This document shows, piece by piece, positions 1-10,081 of a stretch of DNA of 64,000 nucleotides. The notes under the pieces are model-generated. The model was not told the origin of the DNA. It made no database searches and saw only the letters and a list, made by a program, of their open reading frames with translations. The DNA comes from Paludibacter sp. (lineage in GTDB: Bacteria > Bacteroidota > Bacteroidia > Bacteroidales > Paludibacteraceae), in contig NZ_WASO01000014.1 of the NCBI RefSeq assembly GCF_009712605.1, positions 186,001-250,000 on the forward strand, written 5' to 3'. Every line of letters begins with the position of its first letter. Positions within the stretch are counted from its first letter, which is position 1. The position numbers and the translations under genes are program-made.

Positions 1-949
1 TTTCAATTGTTTCATCATCGGAAAAAATAAGCTTGTCTGCACAAACCTGCCGGAACTCCCCATCGGTACTGTGCGGGTTGTCGTGCCGATGGTAAACGAT
101 GTAATAGTCGTTGCCTTCTTTCAAAATAGAGTGGTGACCGGGACCGTCAACCGTGCCGTCGGCATTGCTGACCAGAATCGGACTGTTTTTGCCCGGACGA
201 AAAGAACCTTCAGGACTATCGCTCACTGAATAGTGAACGGCATAGGAGCTGAGGCGGCAGTCGCCCGAAGAGTACATCAGGAAATATTTGCCGTTGCGTT
301 TGATGGGGTAGGCAGCTTCGAAGGCTTTGGGTATCTGTGAAATGGGAATAAAGCTCGTTTTCAGGATCGTATGCATATCGGTCGGATCGATTTTTGCAAC
401 GCCCATGCCACCGAACGAAGTGCACCAGGTGCCGAAATAGGCATAAACCGAACCATCATCATCGACCAGAAACTGCGCATCGAGAGCCGGAAGGTCTTTG
501 CGGGCCGTCCCTGCGGGAATCACCGCTTCGCCTCCGTTGATCGGACGGAAAGGCCCCATGGGCGAATCGGAGACGTAGCCGTAAATATTGCATCCCTTTT
601 CGCAATTGCCCATGAAATAGTAGAATTTGCCATCGGCAGCATGAATTACGTCAGGTGCCCAGCAGTTGTTGAGTCCTTGAGGCAGATCGATTTGCAGCAT
701 GTAATCGTACCAATTCACAAAATCCTTGCTGATCCACACCTGCGGCGCTCCCGAAGCCAGTTTGATGCCGTCGGTAGTGGCATAAATGTAGTAAGTGTCG
801 CCAAATTTCTTTATGGTCGGATCGGCAAAATAGCCCGGCAGTAAAGGATTCGAGGCGGCAGCCGAACAAGAGGAAAACGGTTGAGCCTGCAAATTTTGTC
901 CGGTAAGAACGATAATCAGAGTAAGAACAAAATATTGGTAAAAAGTCAT
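1..949 (-). CDS. Glycoside hydrolase family 43 protein (partial, C-terminus beyond window)
   Basis: The gene starts at the ATG complementary to 947-949 and is open to position 1, giving 316 codons without a stop. Residues 1-23 form a signal peptide. The five-bladed propeller family GH43 is indicated by a base-type Asp in the motif YFADPT shortly after the signal peptide, a second Asp in ALDAQFLVDDDG, and the likely acid Glu in AFEAAYP. GH43 enzymes remove alpha-L-arabinofuranosyl or beta-xylosyl (sometimes galactosyl) units. It is the last visible gene of the operon GH27-GH127-SusC-SusD-GH43, 93 bp after the SusD-like gene, so it most likely works on the same glycan in the periplasm. Subfamily and exact substrate cannot be decided by eye, and the 3' end is missing. 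Confidence 0.88.
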   Translation of the reverse strand, partial: MTFYQYFVLTLIIVLTGQNLQAQPFSSCSAAASNPLLPGYFADPTIKKFGDTYYIYATTDGIKLASGAPQVWISKDFVNWYDYMLQIDLPQGLNNCWAPDVIHAADGKFYYFMGNCEKGCNIYGYVSDSPMGPFRPINGGEAVIPAGTARKDLPALDAQFLVDDDGSVYAYFGTWCTSFGGMGVAKIDPTDMHTILKTSFIPISQIPKAFEAAYPIKRNGKYFLMYSSGDCRLSSYAVHYSVSDSPEGSFRPGKNSPILVSNADGTVDGPGHHSILKEGNDYYIVYHRHDNPHSTDGEFRQVCADKLIFSDDETIE

Positions 950-979
950 GGAATGATTAGTCGCGTTGGTTTACTACAA

Positions 980-1023
980 GGGCTGACAGAAAACATCCAA
1001 ATGTACCTATTTTCTGCCAGCCC
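980..1023 (-). promoter_or_regulatory. Intercistronic hairpin between SusD-like and GH43 genes
   Basis: GGGCTG-A-CAGAAAA at 980-993 pairs with TTTTCTG-C-CAGCCC at 1010-1023, 13 base pairs with one mismatch. It lies just after the SusD-like stop codon. On the minus strand it is not followed by a T tract, so it looks more like an mRNA-stabilising or attenuating structure than a full terminator. The loop contains TACATTTG on the minus strand (998-1005), a match to the Bacteroidota -7 box about 50 bases before the GH43 start. I see no good -33 TTTG, so an internal promoter is only a possibility. Confidence 0.55.
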
Positions 1024-1042
1024 ATTTATAATTCTCTAAAGA

Positions 1043-2656
1043 TTAATAGCCTGGATTCTGCTTTAGATTTGAATTGGCATTCATAAAGTCTTGCGGAATA
1101 GCAAAAATCTTCATGTTGTCATCTTTCTTGGTTTTGCAGAACCATGATTTTGTGGTGTAAACGTTAAAACGGATCAAATCTTGTTTGCGGTGATGTTCTC
1201 CAACAAATTCCCATCCCAGTTCATCCAGAAAACCTCCGTACTTTATATCTGCGCCACCTTCATACGAGGTGATTTTTCCGTTAGAATAAGCACCATACTT
1301 GTATGAACTTCCGCCGGCAAGTTTTGCACCGGTTACCGTAGCTTTTGCAGGGTTGCTCTTGAAATCTCTCTGACGCACTTGCGTAACAATAGCGGCTGCT
1401 TCATCGGCTTTACCCTGACGCAGTAAACATTCAGCTTTTATCATAAGAGCATCGGTGTAACGGAATAAAGGAACGTCATTTCCTGTGGCGGCATTGGTTC
1501 CGCTTTTTATTTCATATTTAACAAGACGATACCCTTCGTTATAGTAGCAACCGTTTACATCACTCATGTAATTGATATAGTTTAATTGCTTTCCTTTGTC
1601 CGGATCTGTGTCAAGAATTAAAGGAGTCCCTGATGATGTGTATTGGGGGCCACCTAACCAAGAGTCTTTCAGTCGTGAATCATCAGGATCGTAAGTGTCA
1701 ATGAATTGAGGTATTGCACCACTTCCACCCCAGGGTTGGCCGGATAGATTATAAGTAGCCTGACTTGCGGCATACAATGTCTTGAACGGATAATAGGAGC
1801 CTGAGGCATAAATAGGATCAAAAGGAATTGAGAAAATCTGTTCTACCGAATTTGAATTGTCAAACAAGAATGGATCTCTGTAATTATCTGCAAGTTTAAA
1901 CTTGCCACTATTAATCACATCTTCTACCTGAGCCTGAGCTTCAGCCCACATCGGAGAACCAAAATAGACTTCGTGGTTAAGATACAGTTTAGCCAGTGTC
2001 ATTTTTGCAGCCCATTTTGTGAAACGTCCGTAAGTAGCTTTCGTGTTTGCGTCGCTTAAATAAGGCATAGCTGTTGTAAGTTCCGAAACGATAAAACGGT
2101 ACGTGGAATCAGGTGTGCATTGTTTAGGAAGATATCCTTTAGGCAAATCGTATTTGGTAACGATTGGGATGTTCCTGAAGTTATCGAACAAAAGATAATA
2201 ATAGAATGCACGTAATCCTCTTAATTCATAAACATATGCGTCTTTGTTCTGGATTCCGGAAATTTGATCCAACTGGTAAATAGCTCTGTTTACGTAAGTG
2301 ATACCATTATACGCCTGTTGCCAGAGTGTATAAGGATGGCTTTCGTTGGCAGCGCTCCATGTGTGCTGGTGCATGGTAACATAATAATCACCCCATCCAA
2401 TGCCAAGGCGGTTGGGCACAACAATACAGTCGGAAGATTCTTCATATAAATCAGCCAAGCCATCCCATCCCCAGTAAACGTTGCGGAGAGCGGTAAAAGC
2501 AGGAGCAATAAGGTTGGTTACATCTTCGGAGGTGAAGTGTGTCTTTTCGGCTGTTATGTCGCTATAGACCGTTTCATCAAGATTGGTACAGGCGCTGAAT
2601 GTGAGTGCAGCGAAAGCAGCAATCAATATCGAGTATTTTAATTTTAAATTTTTCAT
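1043..2656 (-). CDS. SusD/RagB-like outer-membrane glycan-binding lipoprotein
   Basis: This 537-residue protein begins with a lipoprotein signal peptide (residues 1-22, LTFSA before Cys23), as expected of SusD-type proteins tethered to the outer membrane. The body shows the SusD/RagB features: helical repeats with ELRGLRAFYYYLLFDNF near residue 145, the stretch LFRYTDALMIKAECLLRQGK around 400, and the typical C-terminal ending with NSNLKQNPGY. SusD-like proteins bind oligosaccharide at the cell surface and cap the SusC transporter. The gene follows the SusC-like gene by 11 bp on the same strand, a coupled pair. Its partner glycosidases (GH127, GH27, GH43) suggest an arabinose/galactose-bearing plant glycan as ligand. 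That substrate is an inference from context. Confidence 0.95.
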   Translation of the reverse strand: MKNLKLKYSILIAAFAALTFSACTNLDETVYSDITAEKTHFTSEDVTNLIAPAFTALRNVYWGWDGLADLYEESSDCIVVPNRLGIGWGDYYVTMHQHTWSAANESHPYTLWQQAYNGITYVNRAIYQLDQISGIQNKDAYVYELRGLRAFYYYLLFDNFRNIPIVTKYDLPKGYLPKQCTPDSTYRFIVSELTTAMPYLSDANTKATYGRFTKWAAKMTLAKLYLNHEVYFGSPMWAEAQAQVEDVINSGKFKLADNYRDPFLFDNSNSVEQIFSIPFDPIYASGSYYPFKTLYAASQATYNLSGQPWGGSGAIPQFIDTYDPDDSRLKDSWLGGPQYTSSGTPLILDTDPDKGKQLNYINYMSDVNGCYYNEGYRLVKYEIKSGTNAATGNDVPLFRYTDALMIKAECLLRQGKADEAAAIVTQVRQRDFKSNPAKATVTGAKLAGGSSYKYGAYSNGKITSYEGGADIKYGGFLDELGWEFVGEHHRKQDLIRFNVYTTKSWFCKTKKDDNMKIFAIPQDFMNANSNLKQNPGY

Positions 2657-2667
2657 AATCTTATGGC

Positions 2668-5600
2668 TTAGAAGGTTACATTAAGTCCGAATGTCAATGT
2701 TCTGATCGTTGGGTATTTATCTCTTGAGTCGTCTCCGGCTGCTTTCATGTCAGAGTTGTCAATTTCCGGATCAAGTCCTTTATATCCGGTGATGCAAAAT
2801 ACGTTCTGAGCAGAAGCATAAATTCTCAATGCTTTAATAAGATTGATCTTTTTTACATTGAAGTTGTATCCTATTGTTATATTATCCAATTTCAGGTAAT
2901 CTCCGTTTTCGATGTAGTAACTAACATATGTTTGCGGATAGTTAAGTACGGCCTTCCCATATACCTTGTCGAAAGCGCTTTTCAGCATGTTGTAGTTGAT
3001 ATTAGGGTTTTCGTAGAACATGCGTTGGAAGTTCAGAATCTTGAATCCGAAAGCTCCGTTGAAGGTCATACTTAAATCCAGATTTTTATAGTGGAACGTA
3101 TTGGTCCATCCAAGGTTCACTTTAGGAATGCCGTTGCCAAGGTATTGTTTATAAGTATTAGTATACATTTCCGGGGTTAAAGTTTTGCGTTCCCCTTTAG
3201 GTGTTTCAATGATCCATTTGCCGTCCGAAGTAATGTCTACCGATTTCAGCCCCCAGAAATTACCAATTGGTTTGCCTACTTCTAAGCGGTGCGTTGCAAA
3301 AGAGATAGGGTCTCCACAGTTGCCAGCTTCGATAAAATTGCCCTCGATCTGATACAAATCGTTTGACAAACTCAGGAGTTTGTTTTCATTGTGTGACAGG
3401 GTAAGGCTCGAATTCCAATGGAATATCTTTGTGTCGACAGGGACAACATTCAATACCACTTCGATACCCTGATTGCGCATTGCACCTACGTTAGCAAGGG
3501 TAGTGTTATAGAGATTGGGAGGAACAGGAACATTGTACCACCATAACATGTCAGTGGTTTTCTTGTGGTAAACATCCACAGAACCGTTGATTCTGTTTTT
3601 AAGGATACCGAAGTCGAGCCCTATGTTTAGCTCGCCCGATTTTTCCCAACGGAGGTCAGGGTTCGGATTGCTCGTCGGAATCAGACCTTTTACCCAGGTA
3701 CCGTTGTTATCAAAATAACCGTTGTTGTCGTACGCGTATAAAGTCTGAGACTGATATGGCAAGGATGGAATTACACCGGTAACTCCATACCCTGTACGAA
3801 GTTTCAGGTAATTGATCCATGTGATATCCTTCATAAACTTTTCGTTGCTGATCGTCCAACCCAGCGAAACAGAAGAGTACGTTCCCCATTTGTGATTCAG
3901 ACCGAACTTAGAAGATCCTTCACGGCGAATACTTGCCAGAATGTTGTAACGGTCTGCATATCCATAGCTTACACGGCCAAAAAAACCGATCAGTTTGCTA
4001 TCGCTTTTACTGCTGCTCATACTTGCCTTGCCATCTTTGAGGGCATAACCAGCATATAGATTATTGTATGAATAGTTGTCGGATGGGAAATTATAGTTGT
4101 AAGCATATTCGCTTTCTCCAACATTATAATCATAGCTGTAACCTGCTAAAAAGGAAAATTTGTGTAATCCGATGTTTTTATTGTACTTGGCGGTTAATTC
4201 CATGTCGTCTGTACGACTATGGTTATCACTTTTAGAAGCCACGCCATTCATGCCGTTCATCGTGTTGGAATAGTTCTTCTTGGTTTCATAATACCCGGTC
4301 ATGCCATTAGAACTGCGGGTAGAAAACATTGCGTTGGTTTCAAATCCTTCGAAAAGACGCAAGGTGACATTGGATGTGAGGCGAGTGTATTCATCTTTAA
4401 TAATCCCGTCAGTTTCATTAATCATAGCAACCGGATTATAGTATTGGAAACGGGATGATTCAGCCCAGTTTCCACTTGCATTTCTGATAGGTGCCGTCGG
4501 GTTACGGATAAGAGCCTGTCTGTAAATATTTGTGTTGAATGAAGATGCTGAACCCACAGCGTTTGTGTTATCGATGCCTTTTACAATATTGAGGTTGAGT
4601 TTTACCTTATCGTTGAGCATGTATTGATTAATGTCAAAAATAGCTTTCAACTCATTGTTATTCGTTCTCTTAAAAACCCCATTCTTATTGTTGTAAGTAA
4701 CGTTGGCTGAATAGTTGGAGTTTTCTTGCCCACCTTTCAGACTAATGCTGTGGTTTTGAGATATACCGGTTTGTGTTATTTCTTTCAGCCAGTCGGTTGA
4801 AGCACCTTCATCCGTGAACGGTAGTTTTACACCTTGTGAAAGCAAACTGCGAATATCACCGGCATTCAGAAAATCGGCTTTTTTGCCAAAAGTTGAAGCT
4901 CCAACATAAGCGTTATAGCTAACTTCAGGTTTCATGTTACGTCTTCCTGTTTTAGTGGTGATAAGAATAACACCATTTGCTCCACGCGTACCATAGATGG
5001 CTGCTGCAGAAGCGTCTTTCAGTACATCAATGGAGGCAATGTCTTCCGGAGCAACTGTGTTTAAGCCGCCGGCCACGCCATCGATCAAAATAAGTGGCGT
5101 CGTGCCTCCGTATAATGAAGAAACACCTCTTAGCATGATATTTGATTGACTGGATGGGTCGCCGGAACCGTTCGAAATATTCAAACCGGCAACTTTCCCT
5201 TTTACCAGATCAGCAGCATCTCTGATGAATCCCTGTGTAAAATCTTCAGCTTTGACACTTGCCACGGCACTGGTTATATCCCCTTTTTTCTGGGTACCAT
5301 AACCAATCACCACTACTTCGTTGATATTTTTAGAGTCTTCTTTGAGAATAATAGATTGTTGCGACTTATTACCAACTGCTATTTCCTGTTTGAGGTACCC
5401 TATGTAAGAAAAGACCAATACCGATTTGGAACTGCTTACATTAATTCGGTAATTACCATTACTATCGGTAATAGTTCCATTGGAAGTGCCTTTTTCCAAA
5501 ACGTTTACACCAATTAAGGCATCTCCCTTTTCATCCACGATACGGCCGGTTACGGTGGTTGTTTTTTGCTGGACAATTTCCGACCGGCTGTTTTCCACAC

Positions 5601-5715
5601 TGCCGGGGGCAGCCCACAATTGACCAATGCCTAAAGTAGCGGTCATAAATGTGCATGTGGCAATTTTTGCCAGGCTTTTACTTAGAAAGCCATTTTGTTT
5701 TTGAGTTACATTCAT
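2668..5715 (-). CDS. SusC/RagA-like TonB-linked outer-membrane transporter
   Basis: This 1015-residue protein has a signal sequence (about residues 1-36), then a carboxypeptidase-regulatory-like beta-sandwich (about 52-130, TVTGRIVDEKGDALIGVNV), the VVVIGYG motif that precedes the plug in SusC proteins (about 134-140), a TonB plug with DASAAAIYGTRGANGVILITTK (about 240), and a long beta-barrel ending in an aromatic residue (GLNVTF). It imports oligosaccharides into the periplasm with TonB energy together with the adjacent SusD-like lipoprotein. The gene starts 41 bp after the GH127 gene stops, so it is probably transcribed with the upstream glycosidases. Regulation most likely comes from the divergent hybrid two-component regulator at 10082-14185. 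Confidence 0.96.
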   Translation of the reverse strand: MNVTQKQNGFLSKSLAKIATCTFMTATLGIGQLWAAPGSVENSRSEIVQQKTTTVTGRIVDEKGDALIGVNVLEKGTSNGTITDSNGNYRINVSSSKSVLVFSYIGYLKQEIAVGNKSQQSIILKEDSKNINEVVVIGYGTQKKGDITSAVASVKAEDFTQGFIRDAADLVKGKVAGLNISNGSGDPSSQSNIMLRGVSSLYGGTTPLILIDGVAGGLNTVAPEDIASIDVLKDASAAAIYGTRGANGVILITTKTGRRNMKPEVSYNAYVGASTFGKKADFLNAGDIRSLLSQGVKLPFTDEGASTDWLKEITQTGISQNHSISLKGGQENSNYSANVTYNNKNGVFKRTNNNELKAIFDINQYMLNDKVKLNLNIVKGIDNTNAVGSASSFNTNIYRQALIRNPTAPIRNASGNWAESSRFQYYNPVAMINETDGIIKDEYTRLTSNVTLRLFEGFETNAMFSTRSSNGMTGYYETKKNYSNTMNGMNGVASKSDNHSRTDDMELTAKYNKNIGLHKFSFLAGYSYDYNVGESEYAYNYNFPSDNYSYNNLYAGYALKDGKASMSSSKSDSKLIGFFGRVSYGYADRYNILASIRREGSSKFGLNHKWGTYSSVSLGWTISNEKFMKDITWINYLKLRTGYGVTGVIPSLPYQSQTLYAYDNNGYFDNNGTWVKGLIPTSNPNPDLRWEKSGELNIGLDFGILKNRINGSVDVYHKKTTDMLWWYNVPVPPNLYNTTLANVGAMRNQGIEVVLNVVPVDTKIFHWNSSLTLSHNENKLLSLSNDLYQIEGNFIEAGNCGDPISFATHRLEVGKPIGNFWGLKSVDITSDGKWIIETPKGERKTLTPEMYTNTYKQYLGNGIPKVNLGWTNTFHYKNLDLSMTFNGAFGFKILNFQRMFYENPNINYNMLKSAFDKVYGKAVLNYPQTYVSYYIENGDYLKLDNITIGYNFNVKKINLIKALRIYASAQNVFCITGYKGLDPEIDNSDMKAAGDDSRDKYPTIRTLTFGLNVTF

Positions 5716-5756
5716 GTTGTTAAGATTAAAGGTTCAATATATTGGTTTAGAAACTT

Positions 5757-8189
5757 TTAATTTACTTTCCATTCGATTACGCCACCGGATTCTCCCTTTT
5801 GTAGTTTGGCTTCTATTTTTAGCCCTTTTGTTGTAATTGTTTTGAATTCCAGTTTGTTATAACAGTCTTTTTTTGTGGTATAAGATCCTTTGGCTTCTAC
5901 TTCTTTCCATTCTTCTCCGTCTTTGTAAAACAATTTCCAACTTTCGGGAACCCGATAATTGCCATCATACTGGTCGAAATCAAGCCAATAGACCTCGACA
6001 TTAGATATAGTCTCTTCTTTTTCAAACTCGTAAGCAAGCGTCTCTGTTGTCCCTCTTTTCATCCACCAGTAATGATATGGTTTCGATATATCTGACGAGC
6101 TTTTGGGTTCCCATTGATCATTTACTCCCCAGGTCGATTCTTCAGGAGAAGAAATCAATGGAGCGTCATTCTGAATCGGAGCTTTCATAACTACCGTTTG
6201 CGCTCTTGAAGCAATTGTAGGTGCCGGAGTAGGATGTGCGTATTGTGCTGCGTAAGGAATCCATACAGCCATCTCGCCCGGGCCACGGTTATTCCACGTT
6301 GAATAAGGAATTGCCGTGAATGGCACTTCTTTTTCATCTCCGTTTAAGGATACTTCTTTGGCAATACCTTTCAATGTAACTATTCCATTAAGCATATTTT
6401 CCTGATAGGTGGCATCCATCTTTGCATTTTCGGAGATGTACTTGTTGAGTACATGAGTGTCATTTTGGTCTTTTCCTTCTAAGCAATAGACAATAGGTCC
6501 TCTTTCAATGGCGAGTTTTCCCAGATCATCCTGTACTTCGGCGCGTGCTGCTATCCTGCGAACCGGCATTGGAAGACTCAGCTCGATTACATCTCCTTTT
6601 TTCCACTGACGATGAATGGCAACGTAACCCATTGTTTTGTCCGAATCAATCACTTTGCCGTTGACCTTGATTATATATTTTCCGGCAGGAGTCCTGAAAG
6701 TATAGAGATCGGATGGCACCGGTTGGTTTTCTGCCCATCCCGGAATTCGCAGTTTAACGGTAAAAGCTTCGTTAACCGAAGGGGTTACTTTGATGCTGAT
6801 TTTTCCATCCCAGGGATATTGAGATGTCTGATTCAACCCGATCTCGTTGCTGCCTACTTTTATTTTACCGGCACTTTGAGCGTAGAGATTCACGTAAAGA
6901 GTCTTTCCCTGAACGGCATACATATAAGCCGGCACTGAAGCCATAAAGCGGGTAATATTTCCGGGACAACAAGCACAACCGAACCATGCTTGGCGTTCGT
7001 GCTGACCCATCGATTCAAGCGGATTGTCGTAGAAAAACGTATCTCCACTCAATGAAACGCCCGAAATGACGCCGTTGTAAAGAGCCCGTTCTAAAACATC
7101 AACGTATTTTGCATCGCCGGTTGCCAGAAACATGCGCTGATTCCAGTACACATTGGCAATAGCGGCGCAGGTTTCGCAGTAGGCAGTATGGTTGTTCAGT
7201 TCATAGTTCGGCCCGAAACCTTCACCCTGTGCACGCGAACCGATGCCGCCGGTGATGAACAGTTTTTTGCTTGCCATATTGTACCATATGCGTGTCAGAG
7301 CGTGGAAATAGGCTGTGTCGTTGGTCAGTGCCGCTACATCCGCGACACCCGAATAGAGATACCCGGCACGTACAGCATGTCCTTTGATTTCGTCTTGCTT
7401 AAGAATCGGCATGTGATCCTGGCTATACTCGCTGAGGTGGTGGCCGTCAGTGCCGCGTCCGGTTTCTTCTACAAAATATTTTGCCAGATCGAGATAACGT
7501 TGTGTTCCGGTAACGCGGTAGAGTTTTGCCAAAGCCATTTCTACAATCGGGTGTCCCGACGGACGGTGTATTTGTCCTTCTTTTGGTCCGAATACCTTGC
7601 AAATAAGGTCGGCATTTTTGATAGCAACATTAAGTAACGTACGTTTTCCGGTTGACTGGTAGTGTGCAACCGCAGCTTCAATCAGGTGACCGCTGTTGTA
7701 CAGTTCATGACTGTTGATTTTTTCCCAACGGGCATGTCCCCACCAACCCGAGAGTCGTTCGCATTTATTAGTAACGCAGGTGGTAAGGTAACCGTCGGGT
7801 TCCTGAGCAGCCTTTATCAGGTTGATGACACTGTCGAGATAAGCATCCAGGTGCTTGTCGTATTTTACTGCGAGAGAATAGGAAGCTCCCTCAATGATTT
7901 TGTAGGGATCGGTATCGTCGAAAGAGAAGTCGCCTTTATGTTCGCCCTTGATGAGACCACCGGCAAGTGCAAAATTATCGAAGCGGCCGTTTTTCTCACA
8001 CTCTTTGAATGCCGAAGGAATAGAAACGGTGCGGTTGATTTCGATGCGTGGTGCCCAGAAATTATCCGTAAAATGTACTTGTGTAAACGGTACAGACTGA
8101 ATTGGTTCGCTTGTTTTATTTCCGGCTTGTACAGAAAAAAGCGATGATGATGAAATTAATATTGAGAGCAGAGCGAGAATGTTTTTCAT
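5757..8189 (-). CDS. GH127 (DUF1680) beta-L-arabinofuranosidase-type enzyme
   Basis: The chosen start is the ATG at 8189, giving 810 residues with a signal peptide (MKNILALLSILIS, cleaved after about residue 22). A TTG ten codons upstream is less likely. The sequence matches GH127: an (alpha/alpha)6 barrel with HAVRAGYLYSGVADVA, then YCETC (Cys338, Glu339, Cys341) and the Cys407-Cys408 pair in WFGCACCPGN. In the family prototype HypBA1, a Glu, a nearby Cys and a Cys-Cys pair bind zinc, and one Cys of the pair is the nucleophile. The last ~110 residues form a beta-rich module resembling an F5/8-type carbohydrate-binding domain (YEFEKEETISNVEVYW). Expected reaction: release of beta-L-arabinofuranose in the periplasm. 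The 211 bp between this gene and GH27 is AT-rich with no clear terminator, so the genes may be cotranscribed. Confidence 0.93.
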   Translation of the reverse strand: MKNILALLSILISSSSLFSVQAGNKTSEPIQSVPFTQVHFTDNFWAPRIEINRTVSIPSAFKECEKNGRFDNFALAGGLIKGEHKGDFSFDDTDPYKIIEGASYSLAVKYDKHLDAYLDSVINLIKAAQEPDGYLTTCVTNKCERLSGWWGHARWEKINSHELYNSGHLIEAAVAHYQSTGKRTLLNVAIKNADLICKVFGPKEGQIHRPSGHPIVEMALAKLYRVTGTQRYLDLAKYFVEETGRGTDGHHLSEYSQDHMPILKQDEIKGHAVRAGYLYSGVADVAALTNDTAYFHALTRIWYNMASKKLFITGGIGSRAQGEGFGPNYELNNHTAYCETCAAIANVYWNQRMFLATGDAKYVDVLERALYNGVISGVSLSGDTFFYDNPLESMGQHERQAWFGCACCPGNITRFMASVPAYMYAVQGKTLYVNLYAQSAGKIKVGSNEIGLNQTSQYPWDGKISIKVTPSVNEAFTVKLRIPGWAENQPVPSDLYTFRTPAGKYIIKVNGKVIDSDKTMGYVAIHRQWKKGDVIELSLPMPVRRIAARAEVQDDLGKLAIERGPIVYCLEGKDQNDTHVLNKYISENAKMDATYQENMLNGIVTLKGIAKEVSLNGDEKEVPFTAIPYSTWNNRGPGEMAVWIPYAAQYAHPTPAPTIASRAQTVVMKAPIQNDAPLISSPEESTWGVNDQWEPKSSSDISKPYHYWWMKRGTTETLAYEFEKEETISNVEVYWLDFDQYDGNYRVPESWKLFYKDGEEWKEVEAKGSYTTKKDCYNKLEFKTITTKGLKIEAKLQKGESGGVIEWKVN

Positions 8190-8400
8190 GTGTAATATTA
8201 AGAGTTGAGATGATCGCAAAGTAAATTAATAAAGCTTCAGGGGGATAGAAATATCGTCTATTTTATTGATAATACAGTACAATTTGTTTAATGTTAAATG
8301 TGTGATTAATTAGTTGTTTATTAGTAGTTTATGTGTTGTGTGAGATTTTTATTTTAGCTAAAAATGAACATTGTGAGAGTTACTTATCGGGAAATGTTCT

Positions 8401-9663
8401 TCAACGTTTTGGAGATAGCTTCACCATTAATACACCATGTCCCGGAATCACATGAATAGTGCTGTGGTTCGTCGTGCCAATTGTTTTGTGTTGCCAGAGA
8501 TCCCTGATTGTGTACTCTTTTTTGTAAATATTGATGTCTGTAGCAAAATACATCGTATGTTTCTTCCAGTCGTAGTCCAAATTCCACTCACGATCTGACC
8601 GGTTGAGGAAGCTAACTGCAATTTCTCCGTTTGAAAGAGGTTTTGCCCAGATCTGATGATCGCCCATGTCAATGAAACGCCGTGCCTGTTCTCCGAGTTT
8701 ATCCTGATTCACATTGATAACCTCTTTGTTTGTAAGAATCTCTTTCGTGTCGTTGTCCATAGAGCGGAGATCGTTGCCAGCCATCAGGGGTGCTGCAAGC
8801 ATTGCCCACATGGAGAAATGAGTCACATATTCGTCGTGAGACATGCCACCGTTACCAATTTCGAGCATTTCGGCATCGTTCCAATGTCCGGGGCCTGCAT
8901 ATGGATAAAGATCGGCCATTACATCAATAATATTGAGTACACCCAGACCTCCCCAGTCGAATTTGCATTGATAACAGTCTCTGATGTCAGGAGTAACTCT
9001 CCAAAGGTGTCCGATACCTTTTCCCCATTTCCATGCCTGATTTTCACCCCATTCACAGATGCTGAAAACGATAGGCCGACCGCAGGCTTTCAATGCATCG
9101 CTCATGGTTTTGTATGCAGCTTCTGCTTTTTGTCCTTCGTTGGAGCACCAGTCATACTTGAGGTAATCGACCCCCCATTGTGCATATTGCCGCGCATCCT
9201 GAAACTGGTAGCCGCGGCTTCCGGGACGTCCCTGGCAGGTGAGGGAGCCGGCGCAGGAATAGATGCCCAGTTTGAGACCGCGTTTGTGAATTTCGTCTGC
9301 CAGATATTTTATTCCATGAGGGAAATGGAGTGTGTCTGCAATGATGTTGCCTTGTTCATCCCGACCGGTTTGCCAGCAATCATCTATTACAATGTATTGA
9401 TAGCCGCATTGTTTCATGCCGGAACTAACCATGGCATCTGCCATTTCTAGAATCAGTTGTTCACTTACGTTACACCCGAATTTATTCCAGCTGTTCCATC
9501 CCATGGGTGGAGTAGGAGCCAGCGACATAAATAAAGAATCCTCCTTATTTTGAGTGTTACTGTTTGTTTGTGCGCTTACGTTGTAAGAAACAATGCCGGA
9601 AATCAGTATTATTAAACAAATAAAACGCTTGGAGTAATTGTGAAGTAATGTTTTGTTGTACAT
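8401..9663 (-). CDS. GH27 alpha-galactosidase / beta-L-arabinopyranosidase
   Basis: The 420-residue protein has a signal peptide (about 1-32, ending VSAQ). GH27 hallmarks are clear: TPPMGWNSWNKFGCN near residue 51, the nucleophile Asp171 in YLKYDWC, and the acid/base Asp226 in RVTPDI. Family GH27 includes alpha-galactosidases and, in some members, beta-L-arabinopyranosidases and isomaltodextranases. The GH127 and GH43 neighbours make terminal galactose or arabinopyranose on a plant side chain plausible. The C-terminal ~90 residues are the usual beta-sandwich. It is the first gene of the minus-strand operon and is divergent from the hybrid two-component regulator across a 418 bp gap. Length is normal for a secreted bacterial GH27. 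Confidence 0.95.
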   Translation of the reverse strand: MYNKTLLHNYSKRFICLIILISGIVSYNVSAQTNSNTQNKEDSLFMSLAPTPPMGWNSWNKFGCNVSEQLILEMADAMVSSGMKQCGYQYIVIDDCWQTGRDEQGNIIADTLHFPHGIKYLADEIHKRGLKLGIYSCAGSLTCQGRPGSRGYQFQDARQYAQWGVDYLKYDWCSNEGQKAEAAYKTMSDALKACGRPIVFSICEWGENQAWKWGKGIGHLWRVTPDIRDCYQCKFDWGGLGVLNIIDVMADLYPYAGPGHWNDAEMLEIGNGGMSHDEYVTHFSMWAMLAAPLMAGNDLRSMDNDTKEILTNKEVINVNQDKLGEQARRFIDMGDHQIWAKPLSNGEIAVSFLNRSDREWNLDYDWKKHTMYFATDINIYKKEYTIRDLWQHKTIGTTNHSTIHVIPGHGVLMVKLSPKR

Positions 9664-10081
9664 GTCTTAAGTGTTTGGTTTTAATTTAGATTCAGATCAG
9701 AATGTAAAAACCAATATCCCGAAAAATAGTAATGCATCTGCGAGTGAATTTGTAATGTGCCCAATCATAAAACTTTTCAGATAACCATGAAGTGTTGCAA
9801 TAACTATCCAAGTGAAAGCCGGGATATTGGTTTTAATCGGAAAACTGTCATATTCCAGAATGCGAAATAACAGGTATTTTAAATTGCCGGATAATTCATA
9901 AATCCAGATTTGTAGTAAAATAATCCATACTAAGTCTTGAAGTTGATGGAATGTAAAATGCATATAAATAGAAATTTATCAATAAATGTGGATGGTAGTG
10001 CTATGTTTCTGGACGATCTTTTTATTCTTAAGCCTAAAAATGTAGTAATATTGCAATGTCCTTTTACTAACACCATCTTGT
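9664..10081. other. Intergenic region between divergent GH27 operon and regulator gene
   Basis: This 418 bp AT-rich region separates the GH27-led operon (minus) from the hybrid two-component regulator (plus). It must carry the operon promoter and probably the DNA site for the regulator, but I see no convincing TAnnTTTG box, hairpin or palindrome. A minus-strand frame of 88 codons (9697-9963) is hydrophobic but has no recognisable family. Confidence 0.5.

Noticed and set aside
9697-9963. Hydrophobic 88-codon frame on the minus strand between GH27 and HTCS genes
   Set aside because: No ribosome-binding region, no family resemblance, and it overlaps a short plus-strand frame; AT-rich DNA gives such hydrophobic frames by chance.
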